Both the position numbers and the translations under genes were made by a program. 64,000 bases of DNA from Litoribrevibacter albus. Lineage in GTDB: Bacteria; Pseudomonadota; Gammaproteobacteria; Pseudomonadales; Litoribrevibacteraceae. The stretch covers positions 310,001 through 374,000 of the forward strand of contig NZ_BSNM01000003.1 in the NCBI RefSeq assembly GCF_030159995.1, given 5' to 3'. Shown here piece by piece: positions 44,901 through 53,663 of the stretch. Each line of letters starts with the position of its first letter. Position 1 is the first letter of the stretch. The notes beneath the pieces are model-generated. The model made no database searches. It was given only the letters and a program-made list of their open reading frames with translations, and had not been told where the DNA came from.

Positions 44901-45270
44901 CATTCTGATCGAAGACATCAATGAAACGATTCAGTCGCTCAATGATTTGAAAGGGCTGAACATTACCTTGGCGATTGATGACTTTGGGACGGGTTATTCT
45001 TCGCTAAGTTATTTGAAAACGTTCCCCATCGATGTATTGAAGATTGATCAGAGCTTTATTCGCGATATTCTCAGTGATGACAGTGACAAGGCCATTGTGA
45101 CGGCCATCATTGCGATGGCAAAACAGCTCGACCTTAACGTGCTTGCGGAAGGGGTTGAGACTATGGCTCACAATGATGTACTGAAGGAATTTGGCTGTGA
45201 CTTTGCTCAAGGCTATTACTACTGTAAACCAATTCCTGTTGAGACTTTAATCAAACATTATGCAAAATAA
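41950..45270 (+). CDS. MASE3-PAS-GAF-PAS-GGDEF-EAL cyclic-di-GMP turnover protein
   Basis: 1106 residues starting at TTG 41950 (AGGA upstream). Residues about 1-255 are a MASE3 membrane sensor (PLLFHTLAEFFSI, LDGAHALTFKGMP, eight hydrophobic segments). PAS about 262-365, GAF about 385-530 and PAS about 545-665 (ITDTASRIEYVNRSFTVLTG) follow. The GGDEF domain has RLGGDEF at about 758-764, intact for cyclase activity. The EAL domain has LEALIRW near 887, ELTESIL, DDFGTGYSS and the AEGVET motif, so phosphodiesterase activity is also plausible. Which dominates cannot be told. The product/substrate is the ligand of the riboswitch at 32239. Confidence 0.92.
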   Translation: MSASQVSYLRLFSLKTWWFPTLLCLGLVGVWANSPLLFHTLAEFFSISVAVITLVVAWNTFVLSHNHYLMWLGIGYLGVGILDGAHALTFKGMPFVHFLDSDTTLQYWIIARYFEAIVLIAAPFYIKPLVNRYSVFAVIIGLVTVLIMMVPLGVFPEMFHTQTGLTPIKVMNEWIIIGLLVVAGYLNYNARDHLEPKTVQLILISIGFTIIAEVLFTLYANLYGFTIIMGHFFKLFSFWAIYVALIESSLREPFKNLSRGANTYDAIPEEISLVDREGRVRQVNKAICLQLNKTQQDCLEQSCHELQHNVEESVEECEICRAILSHQSLEQYRFYHPKDEQWYEVSLSPIAFSSHQAGMVHVRRNVTEEKVAQDRLNTMNRLYTVQTHTNKAIIGAVDREDLFQRICDIAVKEGEFLLAWVGLVKHDTVVPSCFSGEGKDYLKEMKMTVDDSALAKGPVGRAAKTGMVQYVNDTSSDPTFVPWRDAAVERGFQAVAAVPIKVDNQVVGIFTIYSQLPEVFGKEMVSLLSSISDDLSAAMVMISKERRRLDAEKKLHNLSQAVEQSANAIIITDTASRIEYVNRSFTVLTGYLPEEVIGLKPNILRSEYTSDETLQEIREALEMGREWHGKIQNRRKDGSIYWSRQSIFCIRDEMGNIIQYASTSEDHTELHEAQETIKQLAFFDPLTQLPNRRLLGDRFKQEFRRQGRNDEASLAVMMLDLDNFKTVNDSLGHSVGDSLLVHVAAVLQGCVRSEDTVSRLGGDEFAILVGGASVERVTGIADSIIHALSAPVELEGNLVQVGASVGISLYPQDAQTSEDLMKNADLAMYHAKSEGKNNFQFFRDELNTKAHDRLLLENRIRTAIENEHFQLYYQPQIHLASGNVVGLEALIRWVDPDRGVISPAEFIPLAEDTGMIGRIGDWVIETACKDVQQMHLAGLEDIKVAVNVSAHQFRNGQHLCRVIQNALETHKLDPKYLSLELTESILIEDINETIQSLNDLKGLNITLAIDDFGTGYSSLSYLKTFPIDVLKIDQSFIRDILSDDSDKAIVTAIIAMAKQLDLNVLAEGVETMAHNDVLKEFGCDFAQGYYYCKPIPVETLIKHYAK

Positions 45271-45371
45271 TTATCCGTACATTTTGTAATGGAATTATTG
45301 CGGCGTTATCATACGTGCAAGATCACTTCCTTGAAGTTGCTTATTTGAATTGTTTTACAGAGTTAATCACC

Positions 45372-46184
45372 GTGCGATCCAGTTTTTTTGCTTGTTTGAT
45401 CTTGTTGTTCTCTTACCCCCTCTCAGCACAGGCTGAGTCCACCTTATTGATTTCAACCAGTAATGTTATGCCTTGGGGAATTGAAAAGTCCGATGCGCCT
45501 AATGAAGGCTTATTGGTTGAGTTCGCCAAGGCGTTTGGAGATTCTTCAGGCATTCGTTATAAGAACCGCTTGAAGCCGTATCCTCGTGTCATTAATGACA
45601 TTCGACTGGGGCATGCTGATCTGGCTGTGCTGTTTGAAAGTCCCGAATCAGAGCGTATCGCGTACTCTCTCGGAGAAGTGACGAGCGTTGATGTCATTGC
45701 TGTAAGTAAAAGCTCCCATAGGCAAATATGGAGTCTCTCAGACTTGGATGGTGAACGGGTTGCCTATGTTCGTGGTTCAAAATACGGTCATCAATTTGAT
45801 CAACATAAGGGCTTCAAGAAGGTGCCTGTTAATAATATGAACCAAGGTTTAAAGATGCTGATGCAGAACCATGTGGATGTGGTGGTCAGTACCGATCAAT
45901 CGATCTACTACGGGATTGATAGCTTGGGCATACAATCAAAATGGCTGAAAAAGCTGTTGGTGATTTCTACCGCTACAGCCAATTTGTATTTGTCCAAGCA
46001 ATCGGCATTTGTTCATAAAAAGGATGAGCTAAGCGCGGTGGTAAAGAAAATGAAGGCCGGTGGTATTCTCAATCACATCTTCTATGGCAGGGATTACATT
46101 AGCTCTCAAGAATTGAACCGCCAGGAAACCTGGCATGTGCCGTCTTTGTCTTCAGAGTATGAGTTGATTACTGCGATTCAATAA
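45372..46184 (+). CDS. Periplasmic substrate-binding protein, family 3 type
   Basis: About 270 residues from GTG 45372, where RSSFFACLILLFSYPLSAQA forms a clean signal peptide; an earlier in-frame GTG at 45315 is possible but no ribosome site favours it. The SBP_bac_3 fold is seen in LLISTSNVMPWGIEKSD, GLLVEFAKAFGDSSG, RLGHADLAVLFESPE and VRGSKYGHQFDQHKG (parts listed separately). It lies directly after the MASE3 cyclic-di-GMP gene on the same strand, without transporter partners, so a sensory or co-regulated role is likely. Confidence 0.75.
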   Translation: MRSSFFACLILLFSYPLSAQAESTLLISTSNVMPWGIEKSDAPNEGLLVEFAKAFGDSSGIRYKNRLKPYPRVINDIRLGHADLAVLFESPESERIAYSLGEVTSVDVIAVSKSSHRQIWSLSDLDGERVAYVRGSKYGHQFDQHKGFKKVPVNNMNQGLKMLMQNHVDVVVSTDQSIYYGIDSLGIQSKWLKKLLVISTATANLYLSKQSAFVHKKDELSAVVKKMKAGGILNHIFYGRDYISSQELNRQETWHVPSLSSEYELITAIQ

Positions 46185-46224
46185 GTTGATGGTTGGAGCC
46201 GTAGGGTCTGAAAGTACTTTTAAC

Positions 46225-46250
46225 AATCACTAATCACTAATCACTAATCA
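46225..46250. repeat. 7-bp tandem repeat between convergent genes
   Basis: AATCACT is repeated three times (46225-46245) with a partial fourth copy, in the short gap before the pabB stop codon. Simple-sequence repeat; no function suggested. Confidence 0.7.
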
Positions 46251-46254
46251 GTCA

Positions 46255-47622
46255 TTAACTGTCAATAGCCCGCAATAGCGGCGTAATCTTGGTGAGCGTT
46301 TCCTGGTATTCCGATTCAGCATCGGAGTCGGCAACGATGCCACCACCGCCCCAGGCGTGAATCTTCTCTCCATCTCGAATTAACGTCCGAATGGTGATGC
46401 TGCTGTCCATTCTTCCGTGTCGGCTGATGTATACGATGGAACCGCAATAGAGTGATCTGTGGTGAGGCTCCAGTTCGTCGATGATCTCCATTGCCCGAAT
46501 TTTCGGGGCGCCAGTGATAGAACCGCCAGGGAAACTATGGGCCAGCAAACTGGTGGCGGTTTCACTCTCTTCCAGGTCGCCCGTAACGGTACTGACCAAG
46601 TGATGAACGTTCGGGTAGGTTTCGATATCAAAGAGCTTGGGAACCTTGACGGAGAAAGGTTTGCAGACCCGGCTGAGATCATTTCTCAATAAATCCACAA
46701 TCATCAGGTTTTCAGCTTTATCTTTGGTGCTTTGAGACAGTTCTTCTCTGAGCTCTTGATCGTCGTGGCCATTTCCCCCTCTACGGCGTGTGCCTTTAAT
46801 GGGTTTTGTGGTCACCTGGCCGGCATCCAATTCCAGAAAGCGTTCTGGCGAATGGCTTAAAATATCCCATTGTCCCAGCTGGAAAAAACCAGAGAAGGGC
46901 GTCGGAATTTTCTTGGAAATGGTTTCGAATGCAGAAAAGGCATCGCCTTCACAGTCGGCAGAAAAGCGCTGAGCAAAATTCACCTGGTAGCAATCGCCCG
47001 AGTGAATGTAGTGTTGAAGGTGCTCAAACTTGTCGAGGTAATTCTGGTGCGATAAGTTGCTCTTAAAAGGCGTTGTCAGGACAAAAGGCGTGGCCGGTTG
47101 ATTGCTATATACAGCCTCGTTCATTTCGAACAAATCCATGATGTCGGAACTGGATTGGTCGGTGAGCGCCGAATCGTAAACCAACCAGGATTCTTCCTCT
47201 AAATGGTCGGTAACCAAAGCCCAGCCGAAGAGACCAAACCACGCTGTAGGAAGGCTGATGTCCTGTGTTGCAGTAGCCGGCAGTACTTCTAATTGACGAC
47301 CAAAATCGTACGTCAGAAAACCAATTGCACCGCCTAAAAACGGTAGGTGAGCGTGACGCTCAGCCATATTTTCTATATCAACGGAGAGCGTTTTTATACG
47401 TTCATTCAGTTGATTCAGAAGTGCTTCACCCTGACATTCCTGCGTTACCTGGAGTACTTCGATCGGGTCGGCCGTGAGGATATCGAATCGCCCCATGTGC
47501 TCTTTGTACTGGCCACGACCACTTTCCAACATCACAGGAAAAGGAAGGTGACGTATTGCCCGAAATGCGTCAAAGGAATTTCGATGGTAATCAAGACGAT
47601 AAATACTAAGGGTTTGAGGCAT
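46255..47622 (-). CDS. pabB: Aminodeoxychorismate synthase component I
   Basis: 455 residues with the chorismate-binding fold. Near the C-terminus, GSITGAPKIRAMEIIDELE, GSIVYISRHGRMDSSI and TIRT are family signatures; GGAIGFLTYDFGR occurs in the N-terminal half. KPIKGTRRRGG is the PabB/TrpE-type active-site lysine motif, with the Lys that forms the intermediate in PabB. It converts chorismate and ammonia (from PabA) into aminodeoxychorismate for folate synthesis. No PabA or PabC gene is adjacent. Anthranilate synthase TrpE is the alternative, but length and motifs favour PabB. Confidence 0.87.
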   Translation of the reverse strand: MPQTLSIYRLDYHRNSFDAFRAIRHLPFPVMLESGRGQYKEHMGRFDILTADPIEVLQVTQECQGEALLNQLNERIKTLSVDIENMAERHAHLPFLGGAIGFLTYDFGRQLEVLPATATQDISLPTAWFGLFGWALVTDHLEEESWLVYDSALTDQSSSDIMDLFEMNEAVYSNQPATPFVLTTPFKSNLSHQNYLDKFEHLQHYIHSGDCYQVNFAQRFSADCEGDAFSAFETISKKIPTPFSGFFQLGQWDILSHSPERFLELDAGQVTTKPIKGTRRRGGNGHDDQELREELSQSTKDKAENLMIVDLLRNDLSRVCKPFSVKVPKLFDIETYPNVHHLVSTVTGDLEESETATSLLAHSFPGGSITGAPKIRAMEIIDELEPHHRSLYCGSIVYISRHGRMDSSITIRTLIRDGEKIHAWGGGGIVADSDAESEYQETLTKITPLLRAIDS

Positions 47623-48059
47623 ACAGGGTTACAACAATGGCCAGAGGGCGTGAGCAAAATCAGGTCGTCATTCTACTTATTTCACTTGTTTTTAACATAG
47701 GCTTTCTGTAATCGGTGGCGTTTTTTTACAATTTGGTTATAAATTTCCATAAAACAGGTGACCGCTATACAAAGTAAACGTAACAAGGTTCAAAGAAAAC
47801 GAGTGTTGAAGTAGATAGGTACAGAATAGACAGAATTACGTTGAATGCACTTCTATACTTAGCGGATGAGTTTATAAATGTCAGTCGGTTAGCATGACAG
47901 CTCAACATGGGATTCAATCGGAACCGGTTTCAACCATTCAACCATTCAACCATTGCTGGTTTTAAACCCCGTTTGTTTTAATACCATCAGTTTTAAACAC
48001 AATGGCTTTCACGTAGGATGAACTTCAACTGACAAGCCCCGTATAAGGACATTCCGATT
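47623..48059. other. Intergenic region with an 8-bp tandem repeat
   Basis: About 440 bases between divergent genes. CAACCATT is repeated three times at 47931-47954. No gene-like frame with a ribosome site is seen. Promoters for both pabB and the L,D-transpeptidase must lie here. Confidence 0.5.
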
Positions 48060-48545
48060 TTGAAAGGAAATAGGATTCGCGTTTCTCTTACAGATCAGAC
48101 CCTGGAACTGATAGAGCAGGGACAGGTGTTACGTCACTATTCCATTTCGACGGCTAAAAATGGCGCTGGGGAGATCAATGGCTCAGGTCAAACGCCGCGT
48201 GGTTTGCATATCATTCGCGCCAAAATTGGTGATGGCCAGCTTGAAAATGCGGTGTTTGTCGGGCGTCGTCCTACCGGAGAGATCTATTCGTCGACGTTGG
48301 CTGAAGCCTTCCCGGAACGGGATTGGATCTTGAGTCGAATTTTATGGTTATCAGGAAAAGAGGTCGGTATTAATCGACTGGGCTCACAAGATTCCATGCG
48401 GCGTTATATTTACATTCATGGAACCCCGGATTCTGAACCAATGGGCGTGCCCATGTCTCATGGTTGTATTCGGATGCGGAACAAAGATGTGATTGAGTTG
48501 TTTGATTTGGTGCCGGTTGGCATTTCAGTTGAAATACTGGAATAA
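48060..48545 (+). CDS. L,D-transpeptidase (YkuD domain)
   Basis: 161 residues starting at TTG 48060 with AAGGA upstream; an ATG start is absent in frame. The YkuD domain fills the protein: VSLTDQTLELIEQGQVLRHY at the start and IYIHGTPDSEPMGVPMSHGCIRMRN near the end, split as IYIHGT and SHGCIRM, holding the catalytic His and Cys. These enzymes cross-link peptidoglycan or attach proteins to it. There is no signal peptide, which is unusual for a periplasmic enzyme but seen in some short members. It lies just upstream of nagZ, so a cell-wall recycling unit is plausible. Confidence 0.85.
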   Translation: MKGNRIRVSLTDQTLELIEQGQVLRHYSISTAKNGAGEINGSGQTPRGLHIIRAKIGDGQLENAVFVGRRPTGEIYSSTLAEAFPERDWILSRILWLSGKEVGINRLGSQDSMRRYIYIHGTPDSEPMGVPMSHGCIRMRNKDVIELFDLVPVGISVEILE

Positions 48546-48638
48546 CCAACGCCTTATACACTGGGCAATGCTCTATGAGTAACCCAGTACTTTGAAAATT
48601 AATTCACACCCAAGAGTAAATTGTAAGAGTAAATTATT

Positions 48639-49658
48639 ATGGAAGCCTCTGTAGTACTAGACCTGAAAGGATTATCGGTTGCTGATGATGAGATTTCGTT
48701 ATTACAGCATCCATTGACGGCTGGTGTGATTTTATTTACTCGGAACTTTGAGTCCAAAGAACAGCTGATCTCTTTATGCTCTGAAATAAAGTCGATTAAT
48801 CCCGATCTGTTTATCTCTGTGGATCATGAAGGCGGTCGTGTTCAACGCTTTCGGGATGGCTTTACCCGTATTCCTTCAATGGGCGCTATTGGTCGCTTGT
48901 ATCATGATCATCAACGCTACGCGATGCGAATTGCAGAGCTTGCCGGTTTTGTGATGGCGGCCGAACTGAGATTGTGTGGTGTCGATTTAAGCTATGCACC
49001 GGTGCTGGATTTAAACCTTGGGCTAAATGACGTGATCGGTGATCGTGCGTTTTCAGATCGTCCGGACATAGTGGCAGATTTGGCTGTGTGCCTGCTTAAT
49101 GGCATTGAGCACGCCGGCATGGTCGGTGTTGGAAAACACTTTCCGGGGCACGGTCATGTAGATTGCGATTCTCATCATGAGCTGCCTCATGACGCTCGAT
49201 GCTATGAGGAAATCATCAATAAAGATGTGTTCCCGTTCCGTTTGCTTATCGAGTCGGGTTTGCAGGGCATTATGCCGGCGCATGTAATTTACGATCAGGT
49301 TGACCCTGAACGCCCGGCGGGTTTTTCAGCCCGTTGGTTACAACAAGAGCTACGCGAAGGTTTAGGCTTCAAGGGTGTCATTTTTAGTGATGATTTAAGT
49401 ATGCAAGGGGCGGTTAAAGCAGAACCTACAGCAGGTGGTCGCGCACTGGCGGCGATGGCAGCGGGTTGTAACCTGTTACTGGTTTGTAATGACCAGGAGG
49501 CCGCACGTTCGGTATTGGATACACTCACTGAAAAGGCAGTTCAGCCATTCAGCGGCGGTCAGGCGTTCATCCCAACCCGATCCGAAACAGACATCAGTCA
49601 GACTGAATTGGCTCAAGCCCAGCAAGCCATTCGCGATTTTAATCAGGAAGTATCTTAA
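48639..49658 (+). CDS. nagZ: Beta-N-acetylhexosaminidase
   Basis: 339 residues, the normal length of gammaproteobacterial NagZ. The family-3 glycosidase signatures are clear: DHEGGRVQRFR (substrate loop), GKHFPGHGHVDCDSHHELP with the catalytic His/Asp dyad, and FSDDLSMQGA with the nucleophile Asp. It removes GlcNAc from anhydromuropeptides in the cytoplasm during peptidoglycan recycling, which can also affect AmpC induction. It follows the L,D-transpeptidase gene by about 90 bases. Confidence 0.93.
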   Translation: MEASVVLDLKGLSVADDEISLLQHPLTAGVILFTRNFESKEQLISLCSEIKSINPDLFISVDHEGGRVQRFRDGFTRIPSMGAIGRLYHDHQRYAMRIAELAGFVMAAELRLCGVDLSYAPVLDLNLGLNDVIGDRAFSDRPDIVADLAVCLLNGIEHAGMVGVGKHFPGHGHVDCDSHHELPHDARCYEEIINKDVFPFRLLIESGLQGIMPAHVIYDQVDPERPAGFSARWLQQELREGLGFKGVIFSDDLSMQGAVKAEPTAGGRALAAMAAGCNLLLVCNDQEAARSVLDTLTEKAVQPFSGGQAFIPTRSETDISQTELAQAQQAIRDFNQEVS

Positions 49659-49696
49659 TCTTCTTTCGAGCGTGTTCGCGGCAACACGACTTGTGA

Positions 49697-51769
49697 TCAA
49701 AACTGAAAAGTCAGGCTTGCCAGAAACTCTCGTCCTCGATTGGGGACAGGGTTATTCATGGCTACGTGGCTGTTTGGGGTATCGTACTCTTTATCCAATA
49801 GATTTTTGACTTGAAGATCGTAAGTCCATTGGTCATTCCACTGATAAGCTAATTTCCCGTTCATCAACCAATAACTGTCTAATTGTGTCCGTTCGGTGGC
49901 AGCCCTAAGTTGTGTTTCTCTGGTTCCGTGGTACACCGAGGATAAGCTACTTGACCATTGGTTTGACGCGTAGTTTATGGTCACTGAGCCCATCGTTCTG
50001 GCTTCTCTGAACGATTGTTCTGCATTATTAAACAAGTGCATCAACGCCGTTCTGGCTGACCATTGGTTGTTTAGATGGTGGTGGAGTTCAAACTCAACAC
50101 CGTGCGTATCGTCTAGATGAACATTCTGAAACTGTATCCGGTTGTTGAGGATCTGAGTCAACATGATGGAATCTTTAAACTGATTTTTAAAATATCCAAA
50201 ACTCAGAAATGTCCGTTCCCATTGGGCTAGCCAAATGGCTTCCCAGGTAGTTACTGTTTCCGACTCCAGGTCCGGGTTTCCAATCATGACCGGATTATTT
50301 ACCAGAAATAACTCATTTTCAGACGGGGCTCTGAACGCCTGTCCATACAGTAGTTTGAGGGAGTGATTGTTGTTGAGTGCGTGAATCAGGCTGATTCTTG
50401 GGCTAAGTTCAGAACCAATGCTGGCATAGTTGTCATAGCGGGCACCTAAGGTTAACTGTGTCGCGTCTCCTAATTCGAGTTGATACTGGCCAAATACGCC
50501 GAAAATGTCTCGATCCGTGTCTTCCTGCACTTCCGTCCTAATGGATAAGGTGTCGGAAGACTCAATTGGGAAATCTTGTATGGCCAGTGCTGCAATGTCG
50601 AAATTACTCAATGTATACGCGCTTGGTATATGTAAATATCGGTATTCACTGCCAAACTGGACACTTTGAGTATCTGAGACCTGCCAGTCGTTGAGCCAAA
50701 AAGCTCGATAGCCTTCCACATTGTTGAATTGTACATCCGACATTAACGGATCATTGCTGGGCGGGTTACTTATGAAATTGAAGACGCCAGCTTCTTCTAC
50801 CTGGCCATGAATCGTTGCGTCAGAGGTTTGGTATTCGATGGTTATGTCGGATTTGACGGAAAACCACTCGAAGCCTTGAGTAAGTTGTAAGGTGAGTAAG
50901 TCACCATCCCTGACGTTGTCCTGATTCGGCGTCGAGCCTTCTGCGAAGTAGCCGGTTGAGTTTAAATCGTAGTATTGAAGATTAAATCTCGTGTCATTCA
51001 ACTGTACATTCACGATGATGTCTTTGTAAGATTTTTGATCCTTCATTGCCACCGGCAGACGTTTATTATTGGACAAAACCGTATAGTCTTCGCCATCGTC
51101 TGAATCATGGTGTGCAAGGACACTGACGTCCAGATTCCCAATTCGTTTACTCAGTGCCAGATCCGCTGTTTTTCTTTCGTAGGTGCCATAGCCAACTTGG
51201 ACTTCATTTGCTTCTTTTCGGGTAATGATGTTGATCACCCCCATCATGGCATTCGATCCGTAAATGGAGGCACCTGGGCCTCGGATGAATTCCACCCGCT
51301 CTATTTGAGACAGAGGAAACGTTGGGAGCACAACACCTGAACCGCCGGTTCGGGGGTTATTGATGCGTTGTCCGTCAATCAGTAGCAGAATTTCTGAGGT
51401 GCCTGACGAGATACGTCGACCACGGACTGAAATGGGGTAGCTGTGACTCCATGATGAGGAAAGATAGGATTGAAAGCCCGGAATGTAGTTGATGAGCTCA
51501 TGAAGTTTGTCGACCCCCAATTCCTGAATACGTTCCCGGTCAAACACGGTCACTGAGGATGGGGCGGTAATGACTGACTTGGGGGTCAGTGAGGCTCCGG
51601 TGATCTCTACCTGCATCAGCTCTTCAATGGGTAAGTCCAATAAACTTTCAAAGTCTTCGGTGGCGTCATGAGAGGCGTGGACCCCATTTCCTTCCGCTGG
51701 ATTTACCATACCAACACAGGTTATGAGTAGAACTACAAACGTCCATGGCTTACATAGCTCTGTATGCAT
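49697..51769 (-). CDS. TonB-dependent outer-membrane receptor
   Basis: 690 residues with a signal peptide (about 1-27), then LLDLPIEELMQVEITGAS, the same kind of N-terminal motif as the receptor at 6247. The plug has VTVFDRERIQELG, PISVRGRRI and ERVEFIRGPGASIYG; the barrel ends in LASLTFQF. Ligand unknown. It ends 39 bases from the convergent nagZ stop, with a weak CGTGTT/AACACG stem between. It is upstream and divergent of the sphingomyelinase-like gene, with about 260 bases between. Confidence 0.9.
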   Translation of the reverse strand: MHTELCKPWTFVVLLITCVGMVNPAEGNGVHASHDATEDFESLLDLPIEELMQVEITGASLTPKSVITAPSSVTVFDRERIQELGVDKLHELINYIPGFQSYLSSSWSHSYPISVRGRRISSGTSEILLLIDGQRINNPRTGGSGVVLPTFPLSQIERVEFIRGPGASIYGSNAMMGVINIITRKEANEVQVGYGTYERKTADLALSKRIGNLDVSVLAHHDSDDGEDYTVLSNNKRLPVAMKDQKSYKDIIVNVQLNDTRFNLQYYDLNSTGYFAEGSTPNQDNVRDGDLLTLQLTQGFEWFSVKSDITIEYQTSDATIHGQVEEAGVFNFISNPPSNDPLMSDVQFNNVEGYRAFWLNDWQVSDTQSVQFGSEYRYLHIPSAYTLSNFDIAALAIQDFPIESSDTLSIRTEVQEDTDRDIFGVFGQYQLELGDATQLTLGARYDNYASIGSELSPRISLIHALNNNHSLKLLYGQAFRAPSENELFLVNNPVMIGNPDLESETVTTWEAIWLAQWERTFLSFGYFKNQFKDSIMLTQILNNRIQFQNVHLDDTHGVEFELHHHLNNQWSARTALMHLFNNAEQSFREARTMGSVTINYASNQWSSSLSSVYHGTRETQLRAATERTQLDSYWLMNGKLAYQWNDQWTYDLQVKNLLDKEYDTPNSHVAMNNPVPNRGREFLASLTFQF

Positions 51770-52029
51770 TAGTAACCTATAGATGTTGAATTAACAGTAA
51801 TCGACTTTCCTTAATCCAGTCTAGACCAAAACCGCTTTGCTCTCTTTACGATGTGTACTGCGGTGCGGCGCCTCAACCCTGGCTGGGAGGTTAGATTGCT
51901 ATCAGGAGAATAGCTGCTGTCGACCTCTACAACGGCTTTCACCGTTATGTCATTGAATGGTCAAAACGCTTTGGTTTAAAACTGGGTCGGATAAATTTTT
52001 ATCAAGTTCAATCAAAAGGTGAACCAAAA

Positions 52030-53571
52030 ATGATAATAAGAAAATGGTTAACGTTGTTACTGCCAGTGTTGCTGTTACCAGCCTTGTTGTTACCGATGTC
52101 GGTAAGGGCTGATGTAAGTGATTTAAAAGTTCTGACCCATAACGTATTTTTTCCTGTCTTCGGCTGGGGCTTAGGCGAGGGGCCGGGTAATGCACAGCGT
52201 GCCGCCCTGATCAAGCAAGCAGACTACATTCGTGGTTATGATGTGGTTGTTCTGAATGAGTTATTTGAAGTGGCATACGACGGCTCGGGGCCAGCCAATA
52301 TCGTCCTGGACGGTTTATATTCGCAATACCCGTATCAGACGCCGATCATTGCCAGTAATTTGAATGATCACCTATGGGATCAAACCATTGGCTCCATTGA
52401 TTCGGTGAAGAAAAACGGTGGTGTTGCGATTTTGAGTCAGTGGCCCATTGAAGAGCAGATTCAGGTGATGTACGGAACCTCCTGTGGGGATGACTCTCTC
52501 GATAATAAAGGGTTCGTCTACGCCAGGATCAATCGTCACAACGAACGTATCCATGTGATTGGTACGCATACCCAATCGGAATCCAGTAACTGTGGCGGTG
52601 AGCCAAAAGGTGCGGATGTACGTACGGCGCAATTACAGAAGATTGCTGCCTTTATTGATTCAAAGAATATCCCGGAAGACGAAGTTGTGATCATCGCTGG
52701 AGATTTAAACATTAAGCGTGGCGGTCCTGAATATTCAGGCATGTTGTCTACCTTGAAGGCGGCAGATCCTCTCTATCACAATACGACGGAAAGCTGGAAT
52801 CCGGCGCAGAACGACTTAGCGGCCAAACAGTATCCGGGCTATCAGCCTGAACACTTGGATTATGTGCTGTTGGAAGCCGGCCACAAGCAAATTCCCGGTT
52901 GGGGAAATGCGACGCTGGTTCCTTCCAGTGGTGCTAATAATACCTGGCAAGACACGGTGAATATTCCCAACTTTTTTCATTATGAAAGCGATGAATTTTC
53001 AGATCATTTTCCTGTGGTCGGCTACGCTGCGACTGTGACCGATGCGCCAGATTTAACACCTCGTAAAGAGAGCTATAAAAAGATACGACTGAAATCGGTG
53101 AGCAGCGGTGGTTATGTGTCATTAAGCAATGAGAGCGATGGTTGGTTAATGGCGGATCAGACGTCCCCGAGTTGGAGAACCGAGTTTGAGATTGAAACCT
53201 GGGGATTGGACTACGCAGATACCTACTGCTTAGCGACCAATAATTACAAGTCGATCAACGGCTGGCCGGGTGTGTTCGTTAAACTGAAGTCCAAGCACAA
53301 TGGACGCTATATGAAATATTGGCGCGGTGGCGACGGCGATTATGGGTACTATGCTGCAAGTGAGCCTTCCGACAAACTGTATATAAGAAAAACAGGGCCA
53401 ACCACAGACGGTTGTATCCAGAATGGCGATCGTGTGGTGTTCGGTGATTTTGGCGGTGTCTTTTGGTACTACGTTACGGTTTGGCCAAGTGGCAGCTGGA
53501 AGAATGCTATGTTCCTTTGGGATCGAGGCTACGACAGTGACAATGAATTCATTATCGAAGTTGTAGAGTAA
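52030..53571 (+). CDS. Secreted sphingomyelinase-like phosphodiesterase (EEP family)
   Basis: 513 residues. Signal peptide about 1-26 (ending VRA-D). The catalytic domain is of the endonuclease/exonuclease/phosphatase fold in the sphingomyelinase C subgroup: LKVLTHNVFF (metal Asn), VVLNELFE (metal Glu), IGTHTQSESSNCGG, IAGDLNIKRGG and DEFSDHFPVVG (catalytic Asp-His). Residues about 345-513 form a beta-trefoil/fascin-like tail (GGYVSLSNE, GRYMKYWRGG). It likely hydrolyses sphingomyelin to ceramide, the substrate of the ceramidase at 39002. Specificity is inferred from family. Confidence 0.85.
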   Translation: MIIRKWLTLLLPVLLLPALLLPMSVRADVSDLKVLTHNVFFPVFGWGLGEGPGNAQRAALIKQADYIRGYDVVVLNELFEVAYDGSGPANIVLDGLYSQYPYQTPIIASNLNDHLWDQTIGSIDSVKKNGGVAILSQWPIEEQIQVMYGTSCGDDSLDNKGFVYARINRHNERIHVIGTHTQSESSNCGGEPKGADVRTAQLQKIAAFIDSKNIPEDEVVIIAGDLNIKRGGPEYSGMLSTLKAADPLYHNTTESWNPAQNDLAAKQYPGYQPEHLDYVLLEAGHKQIPGWGNATLVPSSGANNTWQDTVNIPNFFHYESDEFSDHFPVVGYAATVTDAPDLTPRKESYKKIRLKSVSSGGYVSLSNESDGWLMADQTSPSWRTEFEIETWGLDYADTYCLATNNYKSINGWPGVFVKLKSKHNGRYMKYWRGGDGDYGYYAASEPSDKLYIRKTGPTTDGCIQNGDRVVFGDFGGVFWYYVTVWPSGSWKNAMFLWDRGYDSDNEFIIEVVE

Positions 53572-53604
53572 TGCATATCAAACACCTCCTTTGAGGCGAA
53601 GACA

Positions 53605-53639
53605 AACCGCTTGAATCACACTCCGTGGTTCAAGCGGTT
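53605..53639. terminator. Strong stem-loop between convergent genes, bidirectional terminator
   Basis: AACCGCTTGAATCAC pairs with GTGGTTCAAGCGGTT (53605-53619/53625-53639) with loop ACTCC and one G-U pair. It lies between the sphingomyelinase-like and chemotaxis receptor stop codons. A partial copy of the right arm follows at 53643-53652 (TTCAAGCGGT). T tracts are absent. Confidence 0.6.
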
Positions 53640-53663
53640 AATTCAAGCGGTATAGTCAACAGG

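Noticed and set aside
46225-46250. Short direct repeats considered as a CRISPR remnant
   Set aside because: The units are contiguous 7-mers with no spacers and no cas genes nearby.
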